Part shown: positions 1 through 11,029 of the stretch, one piece after another
Layout: each line of letters begins with the position of its first letter
Numbering within the stretch: position 1 is the first letter of the stretch
From: Gamarada debralockiae
Taxonomy: Eukaryota; Ascomycota; Leotiomycetes; Helotiales; Hyphodiscaceae
Assembly (NCBI GenBank): GCA_002803225.1
Contig: NXFV01000148.1
Coordinates: forward strand, 1-64,000
Direction: 5' to 3'
Length of the DNA: 64,000 bases
The notes under the pieces: generated by a model
Told to the model about the DNA's origin: nothing
Seen by the model: only the letters and a program-made list of their open reading frames with translations
The model's database searches: none
Made by a program: the position numbers and the translations under genes

Positions 1-349
1 CCCGGTGAGTTTCTTGGTCGTGCCCCAGGATTTTCCTGATTTTCGTATGCTACGTATTACAGGGCGTTCAGACGTCTTCCAGTTGCACCTTATCTTATGC
101 TCACGCAAGGGAGATAAGAAGAATAGAGATAACCATTTTTAACGCGACTACAAAATTTGTATACAAGTTAATAAGTGTGTTGTGAGGCGTCAAGGTAGGG
201 CCTAGCGGAGGTGTGCGGCGAGTAATGCCGCAAGCTCTTACCATTGCTTCTTTGGTCCCCAACACTAGTATCAATTTTTTTCATTGCTCAGCGCTGGTCG
301 CGCTTGATTCAGTTTTTATTGGCAATTCGCTGACTTTCTATTCTTGCTG

Positions 350-1660
350 CGCAAAGTGGGTTGACGTCTACGCGAAGCTTGATCCTATGGGCGTGGCTGG
401 TGCTGGTGCTAGAGCTAGGGACCGGTGTGGATGGCTTTTTGACTGGTGGTAAGTTCTCTTCGTTCCGAGTTCTTTGCTATGTCGTGGATTGGTATTTTGC
501 CAATTTGAGAGGATAATTGCCGATGATTGTTGACGGAGTCTCGTTCTTTGCTGCTCAGGCTGGCTTCAGTTGTGACAACGTCATTCAGTATGAAGTTGTG
601 CTTGGCAATGGCACGATTTCCAATGTTTCTACTATGCAGAATGGCGATTGGTTCATGGCTTTGAATGGTGTAAGTAAACAAACATAACCTTACCATGACT
701 GACTTTGACGGACACGCCAACAACTTTGGCATCGTCACACAGTTCGCTATGAAAACTATGAACGTTAGAGCACTCTGGGGCAGCATGGTTATTACGACGC
801 CGGCGAGGCTGGTAAGACGAGACTGCTCTTCTTGACACGATGTACTCGTTTGGCGAGGCTGCTGGTAATGACGAGGATGTTCATTCTTCAGGTACGCCCA
901 GGTTGCTTTCCTTTCTCTACTTCACCTATCTTTGATATACCTCCTGAAGCCCTATCTAATACCTACCTCACACTAATATATATCGCCAGTCATCTAATGC
1001 CACTGCACTATGGCCGATGGAAACAGCAACAACCTCATCAGCTTCTACGTCAACACCGCCAACATCGCCAACCCAGCCATCCTAGGCAACTTTACCGCCG
1101 TCCCTTCTAACGGTCTTTATACACTCGCCTCCTCCCGCATTCTACAATCCCTCATCACCGAGCTCGGTACCTTTCCTAATAATGGTTATCGCGAACTCAT
1201 GGGTGTCGCTGCGTTTAAGAACAACCTCGAGATGATTAAGCTGACTCCACTGATCCACGAAAAGGCTTTCATTCAGAGACTTTTGGCTAAGATTGCGGCT
1301 GTCGAAGGTCTGCTTCAATCTGCAGCCTATTCACAAGGGTATTGTGCAGACTAGTTGGAATGCTGGTGGCAACAGGTCCTAATCTCCCTTTCTGCGTTTC
1401 TCCTTCTTCACCACAGCATTAGAAACAATTTTAGTACTCTGACTTTTGCTGATTAACAGTACACAGTCTTGGCTTGAGCCCCGCGGAGGGAAACTTGGTT
1501 ATGGCTAACATTGCCATTATCTGGAACGATGCTGCCTCCGATGCTTCCGTCGAGGAGAACGCAGGGGAGCAGAACTTCGTCTTGAGGCTCCTCTTAGAGA
1601 GATTGCAGGTCGTGGTTCCATAGCTATGGGAGGATAGTTACCTTGTCAATGATGACGATG
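350..1660 (+). pseudogene. decayed FAD-linked (PCMH/BBE-type) oxidoreductase
   Basis: Pieces in several frames read like a berberine-bridge-type FAD oxidoreductase. About 395-447 gives ELGTGVDGFLTGG. About 525-670 gives a block with AGFSCDNVIQYEVVLGNGT, and about 718-760 gives NNFGIVTQFAMKT after a short intron-like gap. About 1010-1354 holds an open stretch ending SAAYSQGYCAD, and about 1460-1560 gives LSPAEGNLVMANIAIIWNDA, a C-terminal block typical of the family. These enzymes oxidise small molecules with covalently bound FAD and are usually secreted. The pieces need frame changes, no good N-terminus or signal peptide is visible, and the C-terminus stops early. I read it as a pseudogene, though some gaps may be introns. 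Confidence 0.6.
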
Positions 1661-1931
1661 TGTTGGCTTTATAGTCATCCATATTTTTTTCATCGTATCG
1701 AGAAATTTTGCTTCGATTTAGGTCCTAGGTCTAATCATTGGTTCTCACTAGCCCTCCCTCCCTCCATCCTCGCGAAAAGGAGGTTTGACTCGGCTAATTA
1801 ACCCAGTTCGTCATTGGAGAATCCCTGTCTTCAGCTGAGCGCCACAATCTTCAACCTCCATTCTTCCTTTTCCTCTCCGCTCTTCTATAGAAACACTCCC
1901 AATTATTCCAACAGAAGCCCATAACTTGCTT

Positions 1932-2906
1932 ATGATGATGGTTTCCATCTACGACTCCGTAAGGCTCAAAGACTCTTCAAAAGAGATTCGTCTCGTGACC
2001 ATCCAGCCGGGGCACGAAACGGCTGATATTGATTGCACCCTCGAAGTCGTCACATTTGAGACTACTACTGCGCACTCAGCTCTACGGTACCTTGCATTAT
2101 CATATAGATGGGGAGATCCGAGCATCAGGGTTTCAATCAAACTTCAAGGACAGCCTTTTCCGGTGACGACTAATCTCGAAGCCGCTCTTCGGCAGCTGCG
2201 GCATGTACAAGCTAGGAAGAGGATGTGGATTGATGCGCTTTGCATCAATCAAGCCAGCGAAAGGGAACGCAGCGCACAAGTCAATTTCATGGGATCGATT
2301 TATCGCAAAGCGTCACGAGTCAATGTTTGGCTGGGACCAGAAGCTCCTGGAAGTGACAGTGCCATGGCATTCCTTTCGGACCTGAACACCCATATTCGCA
2401 AAGACAACTCCATGAGCGATATTCGTAAAGTACCTAGTCTATTCTCGGGAATTTGGAAACAGATCCCAGCAGGACAATGGATTTTTCAGACTTTGTCAAG
2501 AGACACCAAACTCACGGAAAATTTAAAAGAGCTATTCCGCCGGGAATACTGGGAGAGGATATGGGTCATGCAAGAGATATCTCTAGCGACATCTATTTCT
2601 CTTCAATGCGGTCGCACAAAAATCACAGAATTCGAACTTGCAAGAGCGATCGATTTACTTCATCGTGTGCAGGTTGATTTGCCACGAGAGTGTGCGCGCA
2701 TACCGCATTCGCCGTTTGGAATGGCCAATTCTAGGATATGGATCAATTCGGGACTACCAACCCCTCTTTACCGCTTCTTGATCTTTGGACAAACGATGTT
2801 CGCTCATGATACACGGGATAGGATATTTGCTGTTCTTGGTCTTGTCGCTGATCCGGAGGCACCACAGTATAAGGTCGATTACTCGAAATCTGCGGTGGTA
2901 GTTTAA
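1932..2906 (+). pseudogene. HET-domain protein, 5' part (split by insertion)
   Basis: N-terminal part of a heterokaryon-incompatibility (HET) protein, a family that mediates non-self recognition and cell death after hyphal fusion. It carries LALSYRWG, then MWIDALCINQ near residue 100, YRKASRVNVWLG, the ERIWVMQEI block and DTRDRIFAVLGL. I start at ATG 1932. The frame ends at TAA 2904-2906, and the last A of that stop is the first base after the direct repeat GTGGTAGTTTA (2895-2905). The same repeat occurs at 11351-11361, where the missing part of the protein continues in the correct frame. This is therefore an interrupted gene rather than a short protein. Confidence 0.85.
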
Positions 2907-3006
2907 CTCTAATCCTTCAATTTTCCTCCTACATTCGGTTAGTAGGCATGGCCGCTTCTACTCAGGCGCTAATTACCCTCGGCTCACCCTCGGCTCAGCC
3001 AGCTCA

Positions 3007-3212
3007 CCTGAGCTGTCTGAGCAACCTGAGCAGTCCCTGAGCAGTCCCTGAGCACTCCCTGAGCACTCCCTGAGCAGTCCCTGAGCAACCTGAGCACTCC
3101 CTGAGTAGTCCCTGAGTAGTCCCTGAGTAGTCCCTGAGCAGTCCCTGAGCACTCCCTGAGCAACCTGAGCAGTCCCTGACCAGCCCCTGAGCAGTCCCTG
3201 AGTAACCTGAGT
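3007..3212. repeat. tandem array of CCTGAGCA-type units (left)
   Basis: About 18 imperfect 9-12 bp units built on CCTGAGCA, with spacers AGTCC, ACTCC or none and several CA-to-TA variants (GAGTAGTC). It is GC-rich against the surroundings. The matching array at 11030-11280 is the reverse complement type, so the two form a long, loose inverted pair just inside the ends of the insertion. Confidence 0.85.
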
Positions 3213-3485
3213 AGTATTGTCACGTGACGCAGGGAAATCCCTGTGTCAGGTGACCACGCATCGGAGCATCTGGGCGGGACGGGATGTAGCTCGGGTGGGC
3301 AGATCACGTGCGCACTTGTATTTAAGTCAAGGTCTCCTTACAAACCTCCTTCTCTCCTTAGCTTAGTATTCTCGTCTTCGCAGGCAGCTAGCTAGAGAAT
3401 AGAGGTTGATCCCTTGACTCTCGTCCGCTGTCGTGACAATTTCTATCCTTATTTTTGAACCTTGAATATTTCTGTCGGGAGGTTG

Positions 3486-3510
3486 ATCACATGATCAGAG
3501 ATCATGTGAT
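3486..3510. promoter_or_regulatory. perfect 11 bp palindrome upstream of HET gene
   Basis: ATCACATGATC, a 3 nt spacer (AGA), then its exact reverse complement. It sits about 255 bp upstream of the ATG at 3765 and contains two CACATG/CATGTG half-sites. This could bind a dimeric regulator; function is inferred only. Confidence 0.4.
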
Positions 3511-3764
3511 GTACTAGTCCTAATTAGGTTGGACTATAACGAGCGGAAACCTTGAGCGGAGCTCAGGCTTCCACTTTGAACCATCAACACCAACGCAACC
3601 AGCATATCACGATTCTACACGTGCCGTGTTACGCGTTACTGATGGACCGACAGTTTCCCTCTTAAAATCATTAGCGCAGCAGCTAAAAGCACAATTAATG
3701 ATATTTAGCCTGATTCTATACGTTAACAAGGATCGAACCAGTTAGGCGAGACAACAGGCCAGCC

Positions 3765-5891
3765 ATGCTCTGTCAAAAGTGCGCATTTATTACTAATCTC
3801 CTTGAAGATGTCAGATCGACTCAGAGTATAGAACACCACTTAAGCTTCGATAACGTCATAATCTCTGCTAAAGAGGGCTGTGAGATGTGCAAAGCAATTG
3901 TAGAAGAGGTAAATCTACAAGGAGACGTTATGTGTGGCGATGCACCAATATATTTCCAGCTTTGCCATGGAAGGGTCATAAGGCCTACTAATGATCCACA
4001 AACTGTGAGCGGGATACGGTTTTGGCAAAGGGGGCCCGCCGGGAACAGGTTTGGCGTTATTGTGGCCCCTGGGAAAGGTCGTCATAGCATTGATTTCGAA
4101 TTCTTTGTAAGAAATGGTATGTCTTCGCCTCCGGGGAGGATTAAGCACTGACTGGTAACTATAGGGTGTTCTGAGAAACTATCACAAGCGTTTGGGGGAC
4201 GCGAGGTCAACCTCAGCCCGGAATCGGACGCTTGTTTTGATCTTTGCACGCAATGGATCGCAGAGTGCCTTACCAGCCACGCAGGGTCATGCCTGCGACG
4301 TCCAGCAACATTTCCAACGAGACTCCTGGATGTTAGTTCCGATAGACTTTCAGGACGGCACCTACGGCTCCGAGCGATGGATTCGGATAGCAAGGGGATT
4401 TGGGTAACTTTGAGTCATTGTTGGGGAACTAATAGCCGGTTCAAAACGACAATGGACAACATTCAAGACAAAATGGACAATATCAAATTTGTCGATCTCC
4501 CTCCCACATTTCGGGATGCCGTTATAGTCACAAGACGACTTGGGTTTCGATATCTTTGGATCGACTCACTGTGTATTATTCAAGACGCACACGAAGACTG
4601 GCTACGGGAATCTTCTCGCATGCATCAATACTATAAGAATTCTGCATTAACAATAGCTGTGGCTTGCAGTGCCGGTGACAACGAGGGTTTTCTACACAGG
4701 ACACGACCGCCGGTTGAAGAACCTCTGGCACTCTTTCCTTTCTATACCCCAGCTCTATCGAACTCAACTGCCGGGGCCTCTGAGAAAAATCTAGAGTGTG
4801 TGTTCATCAGGGCGATTAGTAGGAGCTATCCGACAGAGCCGCTCTATGAGCGTGCATGGACACTTCAAGAGAGCCTCTTATCTCCTCGTACTATCAGTTA
4901 TACTACTCGAGAACTAAAATGGCAATGCCAACATCAGATATCGTTCGAGTCCAATCTCGATCCTTCGGGTATAGATGCGCACAAATTCTTGATGCCCTCC
5001 AGGGAAAGCGATATACCATACAATGAGGACCCATCGAGCCATTTTACAAAATGGAACACTGCCATTAGCGGTTACGTTAGGCGTAGACTCACTCTCGCCT
5101 CAGACAAGCTGCCGGCTATCTCTGGTGTGGCTAGAGAGGTACACTTGCGAACGAAAGCAACGTATAGAGCCGGTATCTGGCTAGAGGACATTTATCGTGC
5201 GCTTTCTTGGTCCTTTGCTGGGGTTGGACAACAGCCAGACGAGTATCGAGCTCCGTCATGGAGCTGGGCAGCCCTTGATATGGCGACTGAGCCCTCAGGA
5301 CCATATGAATGGAACCTAGAGCATGACTTTTTCACGCTGTTCGTTTGGAACCTTGGGTGGACTGATACTCGTGATCAGTTACAAGCACAGGTCTTAGACT
5401 GCCAGGTTTCTCTAGGAGGGGATGATCTGTATGGTCAAGTAACCGGTGGGACTCTGATACTAAGGTCGTTCTGGACGATGTGGAAACGAGTTGCAGAGGA
5501 AGGCGAAAGTAGTATATGGAATATTGCCCCTGTCATAAATCGTTATGACCGGCCATTTGTGGGCGCAATAGAGCCAGGGGAAAAGTTCGAGGAAGGCTTA
5601 ATTTGCACTTTCGATATGTTCATTGAGCTGGACGAGATGGATGACTACTTCGCGGATCTCAGTCTAGTGCAACTAGTTACCCGCCCAGTGATAAACCTAG
5701 CTGTTTGTCTCGGCTTATTACCTCGTCGTAACGAAGACGATGATTTCGGCCGACAATATGTCATGCTTCTTAAACCGGCCGGTGTTGAGGGAGAGTTCCG
5801 TCGGGTCGGGATAGGGGAAATCCCCTACACTTATCGAGAAGCCAAATTTGAGGATGATGGGTGGGAGATAACAACAGTGGCAATTATTTAA
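3765..5891 (+). CDS. HET-domain protein (intact, inside the insertion)
   Basis: Two exons, 3765-4116 and 4165-5891, with a 48 bp intron (GTATGT to TATAG), give 692 residues. The N-terminus MLCQKCAFITNLLEDV with a later CEMC is the cysteine-bearing start common in this HET group. After the splice come CLRRPATFPTRLLDV, then the HET core IWVTLSHCWGTN (about residue 195) and YLWIDSLCIIQD. Further on are YERAWTLQESLLSPRTI and the C-terminal RAPSWSWAALD. HET proteins are cytoplasmic regulators or executors of vegetative incompatibility. The frame is intact, unlike the decayed material around it. It lies wholly inside the insertion that disrupts another, different HET gene. The downstream 600 bp is non-coding. 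Confidence 0.9.
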
Positions 5892-6523
5892 TAGATGTGC
5901 GTCAGAATTACGGCTAGGGGTTAGTGTGAGATGGAGAATGCATTAATAACATCAGCGGCCCCCGTTGTATTGATTGCTACGTCCAATATAAAGCTGCATA
6001 AGTTAATTTCTCGAAGCCTAACACTCCCAGATAGACAAGCGAGGGCAACAGAGTTAGATAAGGCGAGATAAATAAGGAATAAAGCAAATATCTTCATTTT
6101 GGCACGTGAGAGAACTAGGATACAACAACAAAGGCGTTATTGAACTGAGGAATAACAATAACATTTATACTCGACTTGGGTTCCACGTGAAAATTTTGCA
6201 TAGTGAGATAATGTATGCAATAGGGCTGCTTGAATAGGCTTCAGTTACTTAGTGGTTGCCTAGGGAATCATTAGACTAACGTGATTTGGAAGCCCGTTTT
6301 GGTCCTTAATAGGTGCCAAGTGGCCACTGCTTATAGCGACACCAATTTCAATATCTGATTCAGAGAGCTAAAACAGGAGCTTATTTGCTTTATTAGATAA
6401 TAGCTCAGGCACAAAAGGCATTTATAAATGAAAGTCTCTATTAAGCCTGCTAGAGTGTTTCTTGAGCTCGTAACTATGAATTTTCTTTTGGCGATGTTAT
6501 GATAATGCTCTAAGAGCTTGTTA
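5892..6523. other. non-coding, AT-rich spacer
   Basis: No coding pattern seen. Sequence becomes increasingly AT-rich toward the pogo-type end at 6524. Confidence 0.5.
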
Positions 6524-6598
6524 CAGTAGAACCCCGATATAAGAATGTGCTCGGGACCAGCTAAAAATAAGAATATAACGGGGTTATTCTTATAACGG

Positions 6599-8633
6599 CA
6601 AATGACTCGCATAACACCTAAAATATTTTTTTTGACTCGCATAACACCCAAATTAGTTTTTGTGACCCGTATAATACCCTGAATATCTATACTGCTCTTT
6701 TACTACTCTAGCCCTCCCTAGCCCTCTACATATTAATTTTGAAGCTATAGGATATATAACTTTACTATCAATATTATACTTACTATTAGTGATTAGTTTC
6801 TAACTATAGAAGACGCCCGTGAGGCTATCTATTATTATATGCTTGATAAAGGAGAATCTTATAAGGTCTATCAATTAGACTGTTCCCGCCATATTATTAT
6901 CTGTAAAGATCCTACTTGCAAATTCAGAATCCGAGCTTCTTTACTTAAAAAAAAGAGCACTATTATTACTATTCTTATTCCTTATTCTTGTAGCCCTATC
7001 AATCACTACAAGAATAAGCAATCCTCTGCTCTCTAGTTCTTAAAAAGCTATTATAGGGCTTCTCTTATTAATAATAGAACTTTGATACTAAGCTAAATTT
7101 AGTCTGATGAGCGTTTACGGTTCAGTAATACTATCAGCTATCGGCAAGCTTATCGTCTCAAACAAGTATTGTTAGATGAAATCGAAGGCAAAGAAGCTGA
7201 TTACTTTGTATAATTCCTAGTATATATATAACGATTAGAAGATTCAGATCCTTAGAACTAGTGTCTCCTTGTTATAGACGATAATAATAGCTTTCAAGCT
7301 ACTGCTTTTACTCCAGTAGTTATAAAAAGAGCCTGCCGGTGGCTTAGGAAGTTTGTAGCTTTGGATGCTTACTACACAAGATTAAAGTTTCGAATGATAC
7401 TTATAATAGCTATAGGAATTGATACTAATAATAATATCTTACTATTATCATGGGCACTTGTTCCTACAGAGAGCGAGGAGTAGTAGATATAGTATTATAA
7501 GTTCTTAAAAGATTGCTTTTAATAGATAGATAGCGAGGCCTTTATCTTTATATCTGATAGAGATAAGGGCCTTACTATAGTGCTTCAGACTATATTCCCG
7601 AAGGCTGCAGCAGCTTATTATTGCCAGCATATTGCCGACAATGTATAATAGCGATATAGGGTCAAATACCGACCCTTGTTCTGGCGATATACCTGGGCAA
7701 AGATAAAGTAACTATTTAAGGAGGCTTTAGAAGTATTAAAGGAAGAAAACAAAGCTACTATAGCGTATATAGATGATATCCCTCATAAGTCTTGGACCCG
7801 GTATACCTTTCTATATCTATAGTTTAGCTATAATACATCAAATATTATAGAATCTTTAAACTTAGTTTAGAATCTACTTTAGTCTCTTCCTCTACTAAAG
7901 ATAGTTGATACTATCTGGTCTACTACTATAAAGATAATATATAACAGATACTATCGTCTATAACAAAGCATATAACTTGCAGATATTCCTCTTGCTAAGT
8001 TTAAGGACCGTCTTAAATCTAGCCACTAGTATCGTGTCTTTGAGTCAGGAAATAGGGTATATCAGGTATAAGTTCCTGATTCTAGTTCCAAGTTTACTGT
8101 GAATCTTCAGGAAGGGACTTGTACTTATATGAACTTCTATGAGTACTTAGGGCCTTATACTTATGTAATTACAGCTTGCCGATTTAAGGCAGAGGATCCA
8201 TATACTTATTTTCACTAGGCATATACTATTAGGTCTTACTAGAAGACTTATTATACTCCTATAAAGCTAATTTCTATTAAAGACTTATCTTCAGACTCTA
8301 ATATACTTCCTCCTAAGCTTATTAAGCTTCGTAGACGACCAAAGACTAAGAGAATTAGGAAAGGAGCTTGGAATCGTTAGCCTAGACAGTGTACTAACTA
8401 TCAGCAGATAGGCTATAATACAAGGAGTTATATAGGCGTCCCTATGGCAAAAAATGGACGAGGAGAGAGGGCACGTGATTGGCAGGCAATAGAGGTAGAT
8501 GAAGATAGCAGTAGTAATATGATTGTGGTAGATATACGGGGTTAAATATTCAGGGTGTTATACTGGTCACAAAAACTAATTTGGGTGTTATGCAAGTCAA
8601 AAAAAATATTTTAGGTGTTATGCGAGTCATTTG
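6599..8633 (+). mobile_element. Mutator-like (MULE) transposon, RIP-degraded
   Basis: Terminal inverted repeats of about 95 bp start CAAATGACTCGCATAACACC at 6599 and end with the reverse complement at 8633. Within each TIR a unit of about 30 bp (TGACTCGCATAACACC plus a T-rich run) recurs three times, as in transposase-binding subterminal repeats. Internally about 6805-7035 reads EDAREAIYYYMLDKGESYKVYQLDCSRHIIICKDPTCKFRIRAS in successive blocks, the MuDR N-terminal DNA-binding pattern. Later pieces (FVALDACYTR, VKYRPLFWRYTWAK, DIPHKSWTRYTF) follow MULE order. About 20 in-frame stops, many TAG or TAA where Q or W is expected, indicate CpA-to-TpA (RIP) mutation. It is dead. Confidence 0.85.
6797..8520 (+). 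pseudogene. MULE transposase relic
   Basis: Coding remnant inside the MULE, readable almost in one frame once stops are ignored. The N-terminal zinc-like block has C-x4-C spacing (CKDPTC). The middle has ESEE, AFIFISDRDKGL (an acidic residue of the DDE core is plausible) and AAAYYCQHIADNV, where C-x2-H resembles the MULE signature. The C-terminal part is basic (KLRRRPKTKRIRKGAW). A family-length protein would be about 550-600 residues, which fits the space. No functional product is possible. Confidence 0.75.
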
Positions 8634-8760
8634 CCGTTCTTATAATTTTGGTGGGCTACACTAAAAATACCACTTTGGGACCATGATATTTGCTAAGAAT
8701 ATCGGGGTTTTTGTTAGGATATTCTTATAGAGGGGATTCTTATATCGGGGTTTTACTGTA

Positions 8761-9461
8761 TAGTAAGTGGGTTGGTATCTTTAATTGTATTGAAAGATTA
8801 ATTTCCTGTTTTACCTGAGTAGTAGTAATACTTGATCCTAATTTGATTCTATGTTGTTTCACAAGCTGTTAGGTTAAAGAATTTAGACTCTAGTGTTAAA
8901 CAAACCTGAAGCCACTTATTGGATTAATCTCAGATAAACTTAAATCTTGAATCCCATCAAAAACTAGATATTAACTAATCAACACTAACGCTATTCTCTC
9001 ACCTATCACAATCTCTACTATAGCGGCCCTCGTGAAATTAGTTAATGCGAAGATTCGGGCGCAAACCTATACTTAACTATATCTGCTCAACACGTACGTT
9101 CCCCTCCCAATTTCCCTAGGACTCCCCTACTTGTCCTCGCGTACGCAAGCAGGACTTTACTTCTAGCGGCTGGCAGCAAACAAGGGCGATTGATGCGGAC
9201 TGATACTAATAAGATACAGATTTCTAAGGGCCGGTATCGAATTTCGGTGTCTTGATTGCGGTGGTAATAGATACGCAGAAGAGCCTTGAGTTGTAAGTAC
9301 ACGTCTCTTCTATTGACTCAGAGTTCCCCTCTTAACTATTAAAGCCTTTCGTTAGCACGAGCCATTCTCCTATTCCCGGGAAGGCATCCTCTATCTATTT
9401 ATACTTGTATTTATATTAGGAATAGGGAATAGAGAGCTAATTAGAATGTCCACTTCACAGA
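8761..9461. other. non-coding stretch in the insertion
   Basis: AT-rich and unfeatured. A short open stretch on the minus strand (9087-9302) has no recognisable motif, and I do not call it a gene. Confidence 0.4.
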
Positions 9462-9735
9462 ATCTCCGGCAAGATAACAGGTGCCTTAGTTATCTACTCC
9501 GTAACCTTTATACGCTACGCGCTCGCCATCTAGCCAAAGAACTACCTCCTCTTATTCTACTACTTCGTCAACGAAGGCGCACAGCTCACGTAAGGATACC
9601 GGTGCTTGTAGTATTATAAAATAGGCGGCAAGGAGGAGACGTTGAAGCAGCAGGCGGAGAGCGGGGTTAAGAATGCAGTTGGGAAGGTTGAGAGAGGTTA
9701 GCAAGGCTGTTGAGAAAGCGAAGGATGTGGTTAGT
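9462..9735 (+). pseudogene. decayed mitochondrial pyruvate carrier (MPC1-type) fragment
   Basis: One frame reads ISGKITGALVIYSVTFIRYALAI, a stop, PKNYLLLFYYFVNEGAQLT, a stop, GYRCL, a stop and YYKIGGKEETLKQQAE. This follows the MPC1/UPF0041 order: ISG-MT-AL, YS-FMRY-LAV-P-NYLL, N--AQL-QGYR and GG-E. MPC1 with MPC2 forms the pyruvate importer of the inner mitochondrial membrane. Several stops sit where Q is expected (LT-Q-GYR), consistent with RIP. The N-terminal third is missing. It was probably captured by the surrounding element, because it lies between that element's ends. Confidence 0.72.
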
Positions 9736-9903
9736 AAATAAAGGATGGATCGCGGTTAAAATTAATAGTTGATTAGGGTAGTATAGCGACGGAGGGTAGA
9801 GTAGAGATTTACACGGTTTGGGGAGATTTGCTTGCATGCAGGGATAAATTACTTGCCTGTGTATAGTAGAGGGGAGATGCTCGCATGGCTCTTCACTAAG
9901 GTC

Positions 9904-10194
9904 CACAATACAATGGAGGCCAAGAAAGTATTACTGTTGTCATGGGGATTGGGTTCTGAAAGGTTTTTTAAGGCCGTTAGTATTTTCCCTACCGCCTATT
10001 ACGCGGATCTCGTCTGCAAGAGGGCCAGGTGCTATTTAAGCAAGTTATTTGGTGCCATACCTGGAACCACACCAGCGGGCAGCGTGGTGTCAGGAGCAGG
10101 TGGCGGAGGCGAACAAGTGGCAGATCTGAATGATGTGCAAATACACAAAAATGTGCGTGATACGATGTTCCTACATCTGATGCGGGAAAGGTGA
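9904..10194 (+). CDS. unrecognised short ORF
   Basis: An open frame of about 95-120 codons with no family I recognise. It includes a glycine-rich stretch (GAIPGTTPAGSVVSGAGGGG) followed by a charged tail ending HLMRER. It lies between the MPC1 relic and the right CCTGAGC array and may be a fragment of another captured gene. It could equally be chance. Confidence 0.2.
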   Translation, partial: HNTMEAKKVLLLSWGLGSERFFKAVSIFPTAYYADLVCKRARCYLSKLFGAIPGTTPAGSVVSGAGGGGEQVADLNDVQIHKNVRDTMFLHLMRER

Positions 10195-10341
10195 ATGCTT
10201 GATTGTATTCTTGAACTTACTAACCTATGCGAAGCACAAAAGAGAAAGAGTTAATTAATCATAGTACTGTAATTCTTCCTAGGTAGCAAATAATCCCCCT
10301 AGACCAACTATAACAAGCTTCCCTCCTCTAATGGGTTTCCC

Positions 10342-10830
10342 TCAAAGTCCTAATTTGATAGCCATATCCTCAATCATCTCCTCCAACTCTTTCTCCTTCT
10401 CATCCAGTCCCCCCCTCTTCCTCTTGAACTCGTTCCCTCTCACAATCCAGTACATAACTCCCTCCAAAAAAGCACCCACCAAAATATCCACACGCCTATT
10501 CTCCAGCGACTCTCTCTCCTCCTCTAGCTTCCGCCTCAACTACTTACTCTGCTCCTGAAACCCCACAACCTGCCATAAGAACTCACTGTCGCATAACTAA
10601 AAATCATATCACCCAATCTCAACCCCATCCAAAACGGGTTCCCCAATACTTATCCACACGAACTCCTACCTCCCCAGCCAGCATGCTCGTAATCTCGAAG
10701 ACAGCCGCCCTAGCACTAAAACACTTCGCTATGCCTGCAAAATACAAAACCCTTATCAAGCACCTCCTTCCCCTTAACCCGCTATCTCATCACCTCCCGC
10801 AACTCTTTTGTGTGCTCAAAATCATTACCG
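10342..10830 (-). pseudogene. unidentified decayed coding remnant
   Basis: Minus-strand pieces look coding in amino-acid make-up but are broken by stops. About 10342-10539 gives a charged, coiled-coil-like end (RRVDILVGAFLEGVMYWIV, then RGGLDEKEKELEEMIEDMA). The order of a hydrophobic helix then a charged coiled coil loosely recalls the OPA3 C-terminus, but the match is too weak to assign. Confidence 0.25.
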
Positions 10831-11029
10831 ATATATTTTTCTAAACCGCGATCAAGCAGTGTCTGTAAGGATAGTAGCTTTCTCAGGGGCATTAGGACTA
10901 GAGCGCTGGGACTGCCGCGGGGGGCACTGTAAGGGAGCAGAAATAGATTCCCGGGCAAAACTCGGCAAGGAAACTGTAGCCGGGGCACACAAGAGGCCAA
11001 AATGGGATCCACATTATGGTGCGCAGGCT

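Larger units (their letters stand above)
6524..8758. mobile_element. pogo-type TIR element interrupted by a MULE
   Basis: Left end CAGTAGAACCCCGATATAAG and onward (6524-6546) matches the reverse complement of 8736-8758 at 22 of 23 positions. Both sides are flanked by TA (6522-6523, 8759-8760), the target duplication of Tc1/mariner/pogo elements. The outer element's own sequence is only about 75 bp on the left and 125 bp on the right, repeating ATTCTTATA motifs. It was therefore probably a MITE before the MULE inserted. A related single end lies at 35303-35325. Confidence 0.75.

Noticed and set aside
3007..3212. CRISPR-like array
   Set aside because: Units are 9-12 bp with 0-5 bp gaps and no unique spacers; the DNA is fungal.
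2984..3307. Open reading frame across the left CCTGAGC array
   Set aside because: It exists only because the tandem repeat lacks stops in one frame; the product is a low-complexity repeat.
10342..10539. OPA3-like protein
   Set aside because: Only a loose resemblance of the C-terminal helix and coiled coil; stops surround it and the N-terminal motifs are absent.
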